NCBI GenBank assembly: GCA_948467735.1
Contig: CAOKFN010000018.1
Location: forward strand, 1 to 64,000
Reading direction: 5' to 3'
DNA from: an uncultured bacterium
Lineage (GTDB): Bacteria; Bacillota; Clostridia; Lachnospirales; Lachnospiraceae
Length of the DNA: 64,000 nucleotides
The notes beneath the pieces were generated by a model. It searched no databases. It was not told the origin of the DNA and saw only the letters and a program-made list of their open reading frames with translations. Numbering within the stretch: the stretch's first letter is position 1; the number at the start of each line of letters is the position of its first letter. Below are positions 45,694 through 55,395 of this stretch, in pieces. A program made the position numbers and the translations under genes.

Positions 45694-45722
45694 ATTATAA
45701 CCGCATATTTATAATCTGTGAA
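45694..45722 (-). promoter_or_regulatory. Sigma-A promoter of the XRE gene
   Basis: TTCACA, 17-base spacer, TATAAT on the minus strand, 24 bases before the ATG at 45670. Confidence 0.8.
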
Positions 45723-45937
45723 CTGACTGGGAGTGCAAATTTTCCCTTATTTACTCCCCATATTTGCCAATTCAGATTATTCCCTTATGTTCTCAATTAT
45801 CCGACTTCTTTTGCATTCCCCATTCGACATTTTCCGTCTTCATGTTTCACCTTTCATCAGGCAGCCATTTTCTGAAATCTTTACATTTTATATCTCATCG
45901 GTTCTCATCTTAGAAGATGCATCATTTTTTGTAAGGC

Positions 45938-45967
45938 AAAAAAATTACACCCAAATATACATGGGTG
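45938..45967 (-). terminator. Rho-independent terminator of the BREX operon
   Basis: CACCCA and TGGGTG pair across an eight-base loop and are followed within three bases on the minus strand by seven T. It lies 140 bases past the cysteine desulfurase stop. The rest of the gap 45723-46105 is AT-rich with no gene seen. Confidence 0.75.
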
Positions 45968-46105
45968 CAATAACAACTCGAATTTTGGACATTTTATGCC
46001 AACATGGCACAGATAAACATTTTCACCATTCTAACTATGATTTTACTACAAACACAGATCTTGTTTCCCTAATCTCCTGTTTAAAAATATGCAAACACTG
46101 TTTAT

Positions 46106-47230
46106 TCAATTCTCATGCATAGACATAATCTTTATCAATGCTTCAGCAATTTTTTTCGCCTCTTCTCTGGTATTATCCTTTCCAAGCGAAATTCTGATCG
46201 TCCCCAATGCATAAGCTTCATCTACGCCTATTGCCCGCAAAACATGTGAAATCCTAGTATTTTTACTGTCACATGCCGAACCGGTAGAAACCATAATTCC
46301 CATCAAATCAAGTCTATGTAACAGCATTTCGCCTTCAAACCCTTTAAAGGATAAGCTTAGATTTCCAGGAATATGCGGCCTCTCGCCATTTCTCCGATAA
46401 ACAATAGAAGATGCATCTAACGCACCAAGAATTATGTTTTCCAGTTCAAGCAAATAGGTACCTATTTCCTCCATTTGAGAACAGTTTTTCTTAAGAGCAA
46501 CCGCCATTCCAACAATGGACGCAATGTTCTCTGTCCCCGCTCTCATCCCAAATTCCTGTGTTCCTCCATCAAAAAATGACTCTATCTCTGCTCCCTTGCA
46601 AATATATAAAAAGCCAATTCCTTTAGGTCCATTAAACTTGTGAGCCGAAGAAGACAAAAAATCAACTCCTAACTCATGTACATTAATGGGGATATGACCA
46701 ACGGCTTGAACAGCATCCGTGTGGAATAATGCACCATGCTCATGAGCCAGACTGCATAGTTCCTTAATTGGCTGTATGGTTCCTATTTCATTATTCACCA
46801 TCATTACGGAAACAAGCTTTGTCTGATCTGTAATAACACTTCTCAAATTTTCAGGATTTACAAATCCTGCCTTTATAGGATAAACATATTTTATGGGATA
46901 ACCAAATTGCTTAATATGTTCACATGCATGAAGAACAGCATGATGTTCAAATGCCGAGGTAACAACTACCCTATGATCGCCATACGACATAGTTCCCTTA
47001 ATGACCCAATTATCGCTTTCTGTACCTCCAGAAGTGAAATAAATCTCTTCCGACAAAGCTCCTATACAATCGGCAATTGTCGCCCGGGCATCCTTCAAAG
47101 CCTTTTTTGTCACTCTGGAAAACGAATAGGGTTGTGACGCATTACCATACTCTTCCATAAAAAATGGCTTCATCGCTTCAAATACATCACTATCCAGTTT
47201 TGTTGTAGCTGCATTATCGGCATATATCAT
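46106..47230 (-). CDS. Cysteine desulfurase (NifS/IscS/DndA type)
   Basis: 374 residues. PLP enzyme that takes sulfur from cysteine as a persulfide. Visible are MIYADNAATT at the start, His97 in AFEHHAVL, PLP-binding Lys198 in SSSAHKFNGPKG and the sulfur-carrying Cys320 in VSTGSACDSKNTR, all intact. ATG 47230 is chosen over 47248 because GGAGGAAGCGGCA directly precedes it. It is the last gene of the defence operon. In the Dnd phosphorothioation pathway a desulfurase (DndA) feeds a DndC-type enzyme; here the DndC-like partner would be BrxP. That pairing is inferred from context. Confidence 0.92.
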   Translation of the reverse strand: MIYADNAATTKLDSDVFEAMKPFFMEEYGNASQPYSFSRVTKKALKDARATIADCIGALSEEIYFTSGGTESDNWVIKGTMSYGDHRVVVTSAFEHHAVLHACEHIKQFGYPIKYVYPIKAGFVNPENLRSVITDQTKLVSVMMVNNEIGTIQPIKELCSLAHEHGALFHTDAVQAVGHIPINVHELGVDFLSSSAHKFNGPKGIGFLYICKGAEIESFFDGGTQEFGMRAGTENIASIVGMAVALKKNCSQMEEIGTYLLELENIILGALDASSIVYRRNGERPHIPGNLSLSFKGFEGEMLLHRLDLMGIMVSTGSACDSKNTRISHVLRAIGVDEAYALGTIRISLGKDNTREEAKKIAEALIKIMSMHEN

Positions 47231-47244
47231 TGCCGCTTCCTCCA

Positions 47245-47445
47245 TCACTTAAACAAAATACATCCCTCATCTTTAAATTCTTCCAGTTTGGCAAGTAATT
47301 CTTCGGAGGTTACTTCCAAATAATCCGCCAAACAGGAAATACAATAAAATACCGGACTCTTTTTATCAATCAGCTTTTTGGTCAGTCCAATCTCGTCCTT
47401 ACTTAATGGATTCTTACCACATACATAACAAATTTTATTTTCCAT
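47245..47445 (-). CDS. Small zinc-ribbon-like protein in the BREX operon
   Basis: 66 residues. Two cysteine pairs, ICYVCGKNPLS and YCISCLADYL, about 30 residues apart, suggest one zinc site, followed by an acidic helix (TSEELLAKLEEFKDEG). It starts one base beyond the brxL stop and ends 14 bases before the desulfurase start, so it is an integral part of the operon. Too short to assign. A sulfur or metal carrier, or a DNA-binding adaptor, would fit but is not shown. Confidence 0.78.
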   Translation of the reverse strand: MENKICYVCGKNPLSKDEIGLTKKLIDKKSPVFYCISCLADYLEVTSEELLAKLEEFKDEGCILFK

Positions 47446-47446
47446 T

Positions 47447-48937
47447 TTATTCCAACCCTTGTACGCTAAATACCGGTAAGTCTTTTCCCGCATATTCTTC
47501 ATCAAGAAGTCCCAGTTGATATCTAATCGTATCCCTCATTCTTCTCGCACGATCCAAACAATACCTTTTGAACTCTCGTTCAGAAATATCCGATGCAACC
47601 TGGACATGGGGGAATAAAAGCTTAAGATATGCAGTCGTGATTCTCTTTACTGCTTCTGTGTCCCGCGTATCTGCACCTTCTGGAACAACAACGTGTTCAT
47701 CAACAAAACTTCTATATGTCATATCACTGCGTAGTTCATGTAAAATTGAACAGAAGTATTCAGAGTTTAACGCCCATCCATCAATTTTTAAATCATCGTT
47801 CATTCTCGGTATGTTCCATCCCTTAATGAATCCATGAAAGCGCTCAATCAATGCAGATTCGTGAAATACCATAGGCAGTTCAGTAAACATGTTGCTATAT
47901 CCATCAGCATCCATAATTTCCTTCCTGATATTCCCGCAAAGTATTACACCGGCATCTGCAACTCCCTTATAATCTCCTACCGTAAAATTACCCTGTTCCA
48001 AATATCCTTTAAGCGCTGCTCGCATCTCATCAGTGTCCGTAAAAGAAATAGTCTGCACTTCATCAAGTGTAACAAAATCGCTGCCAGATATCAATCCTTC
48101 ACGTCTCTTAGTTTGGTCATAGAACATTTTTGCCCTGCTCATAACCCCACCGCTGGAAAGCCAACCGAATCTACTCACATTACCAAATAAATAAGATTTT
48201 CCAGTTCCCTTTGGAGCAAGTTCAATAAGATTTAACCTTTTCTCAGCAAAAGGCAATAATCGGGTAATCATAGTCAGTTTCTCTTCTTCCAACGAGTAAC
48301 CACTTGCATTATAATCCACTGCGCCAAGAATAAGATCTATCCACTCATTAGTATCAAAATCCCGCCTGGCATCTTTGTATTGATCCAAATCTATCTGATA
48401 TGGGCAAAAGTTTTTAAATGACACAAGTTTAATTTTTCCATCCCGTGAAGCTTTTCCCCTCGACCGTTTTTGCTCATATTCAAATTCAATATCAAAATCC
48501 TCTGGAGATCGATAGCCAAGTTCTACCATTCCCCATGTATCATTACCTCTTACCAAATCATCTTTACAGGACTCCCATACATTATTTTCAATAATAGTTT
48601 CTTTAAAACCAAGCCCAAAATCCGGCAGGGAAAATGATACTTCTCCGGTGCGAATGTCAATATTGACTGCTACTTTCGCCAAAAATTTAACTATCTCACC
48701 CTCAATGATAATACGGTTCTTTATGGATATCCAATCATCCTTTCTGGGGATATATTTTCTCACAAATCGAACCATATCATCTTTATCAAAATTACCCTCA
48801 TCATCCTCAAATTTCTTCAGTAACCAGTCACGCATAAAAGCAGGCAAGCTAAGCGCTGAAAAAAAATTGGTTTTTTTCAAATCCTTATATACAACCATTT
48901 CATCAAAACAGTCTCTCAATTTCTCCGTATATTCCAT
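47447..48937 (-). CDS. brxL: BREX protein BrxL-like, AAA+ ATPase
   Basis: 496 residues. The N-terminal region (LKKTNFFSALSLPAFMRDWL) and the AAA+ core are typical of BrxL, the Lon-related BREX factor. Walker A is ELAPKGTGKSYL (about 239-250) and Walker B FVTLDEVQTI (Asp292, Glu293). The protein ends soon after the AAA+ module with no recognisable Lon protease Ser-Lys domain, so it is shorter than the roughly 680-residue BrxL of type 1 systems. BrxL is a DNA-binding ATPase needed for phage exclusion in some systems. AAGGAGAGTTTCG precedes the ATG. It follows pglZ by 11 bases. Confidence 0.88.
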   Translation of the reverse strand: MEYTEKLRDCFDEMVVYKDLKKTNFFSALSLPAFMRDWLLKKFEDDEGNFDKDDMVRFVRKYIPRKDDWISIKNRIIIEGEIVKFLAKVAVNIDIRTGEVSFSLPDFGLGFKETIIENNVWESCKDDLVRGNDTWGMVELGYRSPEDFDIEFEYEQKRSRGKASRDGKIKLVSFKNFCPYQIDLDQYKDARRDFDTNEWIDLILGAVDYNASGYSLEEEKLTMITRLLPFAEKRLNLIELAPKGTGKSYLFGNVSRFGWLSSGGVMSRAKMFYDQTKRREGLISGSDFVTLDEVQTISFTDTDEMRAALKGYLEQGNFTVGDYKGVADAGVILCGNIRKEIMDADGYSNMFTELPMVFHESALIERFHGFIKGWNIPRMNDDLKIDGWALNSEYFCSILHELRSDMTYRSFVDEHVVVPEGADTRDTEAVKRITTAYLKLLFPHVQVASDISEREFKRYCLDRARRMRDTIRYQLGLLDEEYAGKDLPVFSVQGLE

Positions 48938-48948
48938 CGAAACTCTCC

Positions 48949-51222
48949 TTAAATCAGATCATCGAAATCGTTCTTTACTGTTGCAGTCTTACCTCTAATA
49001 CTGAAATTAATAACTCCAAGCAAATCATCGCCATCAAAAACCGCCGCCGAAACATCTTTCTTAGATCTGCGAATATCTTTCATTTGTACCATATAATGCT
49101 TGGCATCTTTCTTAACAGCCTTATAACGATTCGTTTCTATCACAATACTTACATTCTGCGTATTTTCAACTTCTGAAATATACAACATGATTTCTGTACC
49201 ATCATGTCTATCGGCATAGATTTCATTCTTCCGTAAAACTTTAAGTACCAAAGATGTTTGTTTACGAAGTGTCAATGTGATAATAGGAACAACAACCTCT
49301 TCCAAGGAAGCTCCTCCATGTACTTCAACATTAGCAGCACGGCTCTTTTTAAACCGTCCATAATCAGTAAGTACAAAATAACCATTTTCCTTTACTGCAT
49401 ACGAAAGATCCGCATTGGGAAATTCTTTACAACATCGGCCAGAATGTTCGCCTTTAGTATCTGTTTCATATTTTTCCTCTTGCCGGCGAAGCACAGCAAG
49501 ACGCGATGCCCCATGATCACTTGCAATAACAAATGACCGACATGTATGCATCGCAAGTTCCGTTGCTGCACGGTCAATCGCCCGTTCAATAACCTTTAAC
49601 TCTGCTGCAAGATGTACAGGAGCTTCATGATTATCATCAAAGATAAAACCCCCTTTTTCCTTGTGTTTTATATCATCAAGTTCTGACTCCTTTTCTTTTT
49701 TATCACCCGGCCAGCTTTCGTAAAACCCTCTATTAATCGATGTAATTGTTGGAAGTTCCGCATAAGCTATATCTACATGCATAGACAAGCCTTTTTTCTT
49801 GGCAAGTTCCGTAATGTAGGCCAAATACTCCACACCAAGCGCATCAATCCAATAAAGAAAGGCCGATTTTTTATTTTCAATCTTCAAAATTGCACTATCG
49901 CGAGTCTCAAGATGCGTATATGGCAAACTATGCGCATATGAATTTACACGCTCAAGGAATTTCGGATAAATGCGATTTGTAAGTTTCTGAATTCTATATT
50001 CTTTAAAATATGATGTTAATTCCTCAGAAAGTTTCCCACAGTCAAAAATATAGTCATTCAGGTACTGGCTAAGGGCAGGATATATATATTCGACTTCTGC
50101 AATATAGCCGTTAGTCGCAATCCATCGAATAATCTCTTCCCTCTCCATCTGTGTATTATCTGTAAATCGATAAATGCTCTCTCTCGGATCAATGCAGTTT
50201 TCGTGAATAAATATAGCGATATCTGCTTCTGGGAAGCTACGAAGCAGTTTTTTGCGCTCCTCATAATATGCCATAAAATGTCTATCCGTTCTTGGAATCC
50301 GAATGATTTCCGTCAGAATATTGTCTTTTAAACACTCATAATTATCCGTTTCATTCAAAACATATTGCAGATAGCCATTACGAATATTATCAGAATTCTG
50401 CTTCAGATACAGAAAATAAAGCCAATTTCTAAATTCTAATCCGGCACAGTTTTGATACAATTCAACTTCAAACTCATCAGTAAAACCATATTTTTCATAA
50501 ACTTTTTCCATCTTGTTTTTATTTCTTGTCAATTCTTGAAACAAATACCCCCACTGTGTTTCTGTTCCTATAAATTCCTCAAGCCCCAAATACGGTATCA
50601 CAAGACATATTGCGGCATATGCAGATTCTATGCTGCTCACCGGCAAGAACGAATTTGGAAAAGTCAGCATAGTACTAACAGTGCAAGAACCAACTGCCCC
50701 ATCTTCAAATGCTCTTAACAATCCCTGAACACCTTGGACTACATCGGATCCCAGAGAGTACCTGACTTTTACCACCGATAAACTTGACAATACATTCTCA
50801 TCAAAAAGCACTCGTTGCTGTTGGGTAAGACGATTATCCTCATTTATCAAAGCATAAATCTGCGCAGTTACGCACCTTAACAAGAGGATCACGTGAGCTC
50901 CTCCCAAAGTAGTATTCTTCAAACGTCGCAGTTCTTTTTCTGCCTGATCCGCCCCTCTCAATGCAAGGAGTTCTCCCAAACCAACAAGCACATGCTTATT
51001 CTGCCTACAGTCCACGTCCAGTGTCCTAAAATAATCAATAATATCATCTATGTTTGGAAATTTATCGTCCTTAGGACAAAAATCGCTTACTCTATCAATC
51101 ATAAGCCCACGCTGCCTCAACTCACGCAAGGTTTCGACATATTTATCATCACCGACAACATAAAAGAATGGCAAGCCCTTAGTGCTGGTTATATAATTTT
51201 CAACCGAACTATGTAACGTCAA
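48949..51222 (-). CDS. pglZ: BREX alkaline-phosphatase-like protein PglZ
   Basis: 757 residues. The C-terminal half is a PglZ domain of the alkaline phosphatase superfamily. Metal-site segments are AFLYWIDALGVEYLAYI, RSFVIASDHGASRLAVL and VEVHGGASLEEVVVPII. The N-terminal half is helical and specific to BREX proteins. PglZ occurs in all BREX types and is essential where tested. It starts at TTG 51222, with GGAGGGCGG nine bases before it, immediately after the BrxC-like gene. It serves as the main identifying gene of this operon together with the BrxC-like ATPase. Confidence 0.92.
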   Translation of the reverse strand: MTLHSSVENYITSTKGLPFFYVVGDDKYVETLRELRQRGLMIDRVSDFCPKDDKFPNIDDIIDYFRTLDVDCRQNKHVLVGLGELLALRGADQAEKELRRLKNTTLGGAHVILLLRCVTAQIYALINEDNRLTQQQRVLFDENVLSSLSVVKVRYSLGSDVVQGVQGLLRAFEDGAVGSCTVSTMLTFPNSFLPVSSIESAYAAICLVIPYLGLEEFIGTETQWGYLFQELTRNKNKMEKVYEKYGFTDEFEVELYQNCAGLEFRNWLYFLYLKQNSDNIRNGYLQYVLNETDNYECLKDNILTEIIRIPRTDRHFMAYYEERKKLLRSFPEADIAIFIHENCIDPRESIYRFTDNTQMEREEIIRWIATNGYIAEVEYIYPALSQYLNDYIFDCGKLSEELTSYFKEYRIQKLTNRIYPKFLERVNSYAHSLPYTHLETRDSAILKIENKKSAFLYWIDALGVEYLAYITELAKKKGLSMHVDIAYAELPTITSINRGFYESWPGDKKEKESELDDIKHKEKGGFIFDDNHEAPVHLAAELKVIERAIDRAATELAMHTCRSFVIASDHGASRLAVLRRQEEKYETDTKGEHSGRCCKEFPNADLSYAVKENGYFVLTDYGRFKKSRAANVEVHGGASLEEVVVPIITLTLRKQTSLVLKVLRKNEIYADRHDGTEIMLYISEVENTQNVSIVIETNRYKAVKKDAKHYMVQMKDIRRSKKDVSAAVFDGDDLLGVINFSIRGKTATVKNDFDDLI

Positions 51223-51224
51223 TT

Positions 51225-54200
51225 TTACCGCCCTCCATTGCTGATGATCTTAACCCCTAAATCCATATCGTTGACGGCCAACTTTTTCAGCCAGTCTTTC
51301 AATTCTTCAATATTGTTCATCCCATCAATCGTTTGGATAGCCACATCGCTGCCACCCGCATTATATTCCGCGCTGGCCATACTCTTGACCTTTGCCTCAA
51401 CACTGGGGTCATCTCCCCAATCATATGGATCAACAGGAAGTGTATCCAAGGCTGTTCGCACCTTGCCGACATCTGGAAGAAGCCGTTCATAGTATCCAAT
51501 AATACGTCTGATAAAACATTGATTTCGATATTCAGAGTCTTCAAGCTTCTCAAAAAAATCTGCTTCTTGTATAAAAGCAAGCGTAGACTTAATTTCCGCT
51601 TCTGTCTGAATGCTGCTATTCAAAACAGTAAACGCTTTTTTAGCTTCACTATAAATGTTCTCATCTACACAGCATAAAATTGGTGTTTTGTACTTTTCAG
51701 ACCATTGTCTCGGGTTCTTCGTTCCACCAGTCCTGTCACTCCACAAATTGAACATCTGAGCCTTCACCTGATTCTTACGATAGTCTTCAGCCGCTTTTTT
51801 AACCTCTGCGTTACTTTTCGTAGCAGACAGCGTAAACATATCAACCTTAATAGAATCCCTTATTTCCTCACACTCCACACGGCTGAATCCTTCCAGATAA
51901 GGCGCGTAAATATCCATAAATGTACCAAGTGTGTCTCCAAGCAAATGCCGCATCTCCGTATTATGGAGTGTCAATTCATCCAACAGCTGCTGCATATTTT
52001 CCGGCAACATATCATCATAGTTATCTATCTTAAGAAGCAGACCAAACACCATATTCAAGGCTGTAAACTTGGCACGGATTGATTCACAAGAGAATCCTAT
52101 AAACTTTAGTGTCTCTCTCCAAGATTTAAATGTCATCTCCCTTGTATTATTTGAAACATTCAGCAATATATTTGAAATCTTAATGACTTCATACTCCACA
52201 ATCAGTTTACGAATTTCATCTTCACCCGTCCCTTTAATCCACTGTGCAGAATGTTTCACGCTGAACAACTTTTTAATATCACCAAGCATATGGTCAAAGG
52301 CGCCTATTTCCTTTGCAAGGCTGACGAGTTTACCATTCTCAAAATGTTCAAGGAACAGAGACATACCCTTCTGGCAATTATCTGCTGTAAGCAAATGCAT
52401 TAGATTTTCGGCACTGGACGGACGCTGACGCGCAATTTTTCCTATATCGTTTGCGATATCGTGTGCTTCCTGCCCATTGCTCTGGACAAGGGTAACATAC
52501 CATTTAACGATATCAAAAACGCCAAAATCATCCACTTCCTCCAAACACCAAACCGGATACACAAGTTCACGCATTTTTGCCTGAATCAGAGTACCAGCCT
52601 GTGTAGGTGAGGAACAAGTATTAGGAGTAATATTCCATGCTTCTTCCGTCATCTCATAAAATGCTTTTTCATCTTCCGTCAGACTGACAATATATGTTGT
52701 CTTAGATTTCTTATTCATATAATTGGCAATCATCTCAGATAATTTATCTGGAGTCATGGACTCTCTATGCCCTTCTGAATCTTGGCAGCGATATGGATCA
52801 TTGCTGTATTCCTTCAGTAAAAATCCTACAATAAACGCAGATAAATCACATAGAGAAAAGCCATATTCGGATTCAAGGAAATCATATATTTCATCTATAG
52901 AAATCCTGCCACTAGCCCTAAACGCATCTTCAATCATCTTAACAACAGCATTTTTAATGATTGAAATGGGTTCTTTTTCCAGATTTGAATCCATCCAGTA
53001 GCTGTCACAGTTCCAAACCTTTCCGAGTACCAATTTTTCGCAACCACCAACTACACCCTTTTTGGTGACATTAGGATCCTTCATACCATATTGGGATGAG
53101 GGCTTTGGCTTCGTTAATTTTAATTGAGATTCTGTCAATCCTTTTGTAAAATCGAAAACGTACTTAAATCGATTCAATACAATCATTTGAAGTATCGTAT
53201 GAACTGCAGCAGCGTCAATAGCTTTCTCCCCGTCCTGATTCGCATAGGTCCATACCACGAAATTACCATCATGGATACGACCTTTCCAAGTTCTGTCAAG
53301 TATATCCTTTGCTCTACGATCATGCTCCTTTGATTGCTGATTTTGGTTGCCTTGATAATACAAAGACATCGCAGAATACTCTACATATCTTTCAAACTCT
53401 TCCAATCCCAAAGGTGTAGAAAGCGCATCTATCACTGCAATATTCTTATATTCTTCATTTGCAATAATCTGTTTAATACGGTTACGAAATTGCTGTGCTT
53501 CTTCATCGCTTTTTGCCAAGGCAAGCACAGCATAGAAGTGCCAATTTACATCCTTTGTCTTAAGCACATCCATTACCTTAACAAAATTTGCGTAAGTAAC
53601 TATAGGCAATGCACCAGACTCAATATCTGTTGCGTAACGAAGTTTCAACGGCGGAGACAGACTTAAAGCAGTGGCCAATTGTTTTCCTTCTTCCACTAAC
53701 TTAGTTATATCATGTTTTCGCACTTCTGCCCTGTGACCATCAATTTTTGCCCCATCACCTGCAAGAACAGCAACGGCATATGCCTTCTTGCCATCGGCAA
53801 TCGGAATCGTAATCAAAATCCCCTTATCTACAAGTGCCTTTGCAATATTTTTACAACCAGTTTCGTAATCTTGATAATCCCCCTCAAACGCATAACTCAA
53901 ATTTTGATCGGTAGGCTTTAACACCGGGATAGCTCCTCCCAGTCGTTGATCAACAGCCTGCATTGTTAGAATAGTTTTAAGCACAACCTTTTCCTTTTCC
54001 ACAAGATTTGTCTGCTGGGGAAAGGTATCAAGGATTAGCTTAATATCAGAAGACAAGTAATCTTTCCCCTTCTCATAAAAGAAATCCCATAACATATCAA
54101 TAGTCAGTAGTGGACGATCAGAGAGGGGACCTCTGTTTTGAATAAACCACTGAAACGCTTGAACATCTAAATCTTTTGGAGTCTTTATAAAGTCAAACAT

Positions 54201-55394
54201 ACTACGCTGATTAGATTGAAATGCGGATGCAATATTCTTTAATACCAATGCTGCCATAGGATGAATTGGCAACATATGCTGCATGACGTTGCTGTCGCTT
54301 ATATCCGCTGCCTTCATTACCGCAGTCCTCGACGAGATAACTCTTGCATTCAAATCTCCAGTCATCACATCCCAGTTCTTTTTCGCCGCAGGAATGACCG
54401 AAAATGCATGTCCTATCAAATCAAAAGCAATATTTGGAGGCAATGTGATTTCAACTTTATTATAGCGCTGTTGAACAACACTCATCGGATCATCCTTGGA
54501 AACCGATGCGCCTGCAATTGAAGAAATAGGATGCGTAACAATAACAAAATAGAAATGTGCCTCTTCACATAAAGACACGATTTTTTGAAACTCATCCAAA
54601 GAATTTCTATTTTGACGGAAAAAGCCACTAAATTCATCCCAAATCAGAACGATCTTCGTATTATTCTTGGTAACAACATCAATAATCCATTTGCAGAGGG
54701 AATCGGAGGTCAAAGAAAGTGCTGTAATGCCCTCCTTTGCTGCCAATTTAAAAATGCTATCCATCAAACCAGAAATTTCTGTACTTTTTCTGAGAGTATT
54801 AACAATCTCATCTGCAGTGGACTGCGAGAACTCTGACATCCATTCCGGTTTCTGCAACAAGGTATTAACAAAACCATTATGTGTTGGTTCCTCCAGCCAT
54901 GTGATAACGCTTTCTTTTAGCGTATTCTCACCCTTATATGCATTAGGTATGTTATCCAGCGCAGCTCTAACGCTTTCCTGCACAGCAAGGAACAGTTGCT
55001 GTGGAGAGGTAATACTGCCGGAGGCATAACGATATGCCGTTACAATACCATGCTCCTTGTGACCAAGCAGCTTTTCCAGCAAAGCAGTGTGCTTTTTCAA
55101 AGGCTCATATCTATCCCAATAAGCCCTAACATCCTCTTCTGGAACTTCTAAAATTCTTTTCAAAGCATAAACACACTGAGATTTTCCAGTACCATATGCA
55201 CCATGTATCCAGATGGAACGTTTTGTTGTTCCCCCCAACATTTTGTCCACACAGCTTAACAATTCAATAAATGTCTCATGAGGATAAGTACTATTCCAAT
55301 CCACTTCACCTGTATTAATCGCAGATTCATCAATACACGGAAAATAAGTTTCATTGATATCAAAATATTCGCAATACATATTACTCGTCGCCAT
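51225..55394 (-). CDS. brxC: BREX giant ATPase, BrxC4-like
   Basis: 1389 residues. N-terminal P-loop ATPase with Walker A HGAYGTGKSQ (about 64-73) and Walker B KIVLIWDEFSGFF (Asp253, Glu254). The remaining thousand residues are mainly helical, as in the DUF6079/BrxC group. BrxC proteins are the large ATPases of BREX. It starts one base after the BrxP stop, with its ribosome binding site AGGAGGATTATTGAT inside that gene. In type 4 BREX the published set is brxP, brxC4, pglZ and brxL, the same four as here. Confidence 0.9.
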   Translation of the reverse strand: MATSNMYCEYFDINETYFPCIDESAINTGEVDWNSTYPHETFIELLSCVDKMLGGTTKRSIWIHGAYGTGKSQCVYALKRILEVPEEDVRAYWDRYEPLKKHTALLEKLLGHKEHGIVTAYRYASGSITSPQQLFLAVQESVRAALDNIPNAYKGENTLKESVITWLEEPTHNGFVNTLLQKPEWMSEFSQSTADEIVNTLRKSTEISGLMDSIFKLAAKEGITALSLTSDSLCKWIIDVVTKNNTKIVLIWDEFSGFFRQNRNSLDEFQKIVSLCEEAHFYFVIVTHPISSIAGASVSKDDPMSVVQQRYNKVEITLPPNIAFDLIGHAFSVIPAAKKNWDVMTGDLNARVISSRTAVMKAADISDSNVMQHMLPIHPMAALVLKNIASAFQSNQRSMFDFIKTPKDLDVQAFQWFIQNRGPLSDRPLLTIDMLWDFFYEKGKDYLSSDIKLILDTFPQQTNLVEKEKVVLKTILTMQAVDQRLGGAIPVLKPTDQNLSYAFEGDYQDYETGCKNIAKALVDKGILITIPIADGKKAYAVAVLAGDGAKIDGHRAEVRKHDITKLVEEGKQLATALSLSPPLKLRYATDIESGALPIVTYANFVKVMDVLKTKDVNWHFYAVLALAKSDEEAQQFRNRIKQIIANEEYKNIAVIDALSTPLGLEEFERYVEYSAMSLYYQGNQNQQSKEHDRRAKDILDRTWKGRIHDGNFVVWTYANQDGEKAIDAAAVHTILQMIVLNRFKYVFDFTKGLTESQLKLTKPKPSSQYGMKDPNVTKKGVVGGCEKLVLGKVWNCDSYWMDSNLEKEPISIIKNAVVKMIEDAFRASGRISIDEIYDFLESEYGFSLCDLSAFIVGFLLKEYSNDPYRCQDSEGHRESMTPDKLSEMIANYMNKKSKTTYIVSLTEDEKAFYEMTEEAWNITPNTCSSPTQAGTLIQAKMRELVYPVWCLEEVDDFGVFDIVKWYVTLVQSNGQEAHDIANDIGKIARQRPSSAENLMHLLTADNCQKGMSLFLEHFENGKLVSLAKEIGAFDHMLGDIKKLFSVKHSAQWIKGTGEDEIRKLIVEYEVIKISNILLNVSNNTREMTFKSWRETLKFIGFSCESIRAKFTALNMVFGLLLKIDNYDDMLPENMQQLLDELTLHNTEMRHLLGDTLGTFMDIYAPYLEGFSRVECEEIRDSIKVDMFTLSATKSNAEVKKAAEDYRKNQVKAQMFNLWSDRTGGTKNPRQWSEKYKTPILCCVDENIYSEAKKAFTVLNSSIQTEAEIKSTLAFIQEADFFEKLEDSEYRNQCFIRRIIGYYERLLPDVGKVRTALDTLPVDPYDWGDDPSVEAKVKSMASAEYNAGGSDVAIQTIDGMNNIEELKDWLKKLAVNDMDLGVKIISNGGR

Positions 55395-55395
55395 A

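Noticed and set aside
46106..47230. Cysteine desulfurase as a housekeeping iscS/nifS
   Set aside because: No iscU, iscR or tRNA-thiolation gene adjoins it; it is the last gene of the BREX operon with 14-bp spacing and lies inside the mobile element.
51222..51225. DISARM or Dnd/Ssp system instead of BREX
   Set aside because: PglZ, BrxC-like and BrxL-like proteins are present, and DndB/D/E, SspBCD or DISARM helicase-methylase genes are absent.
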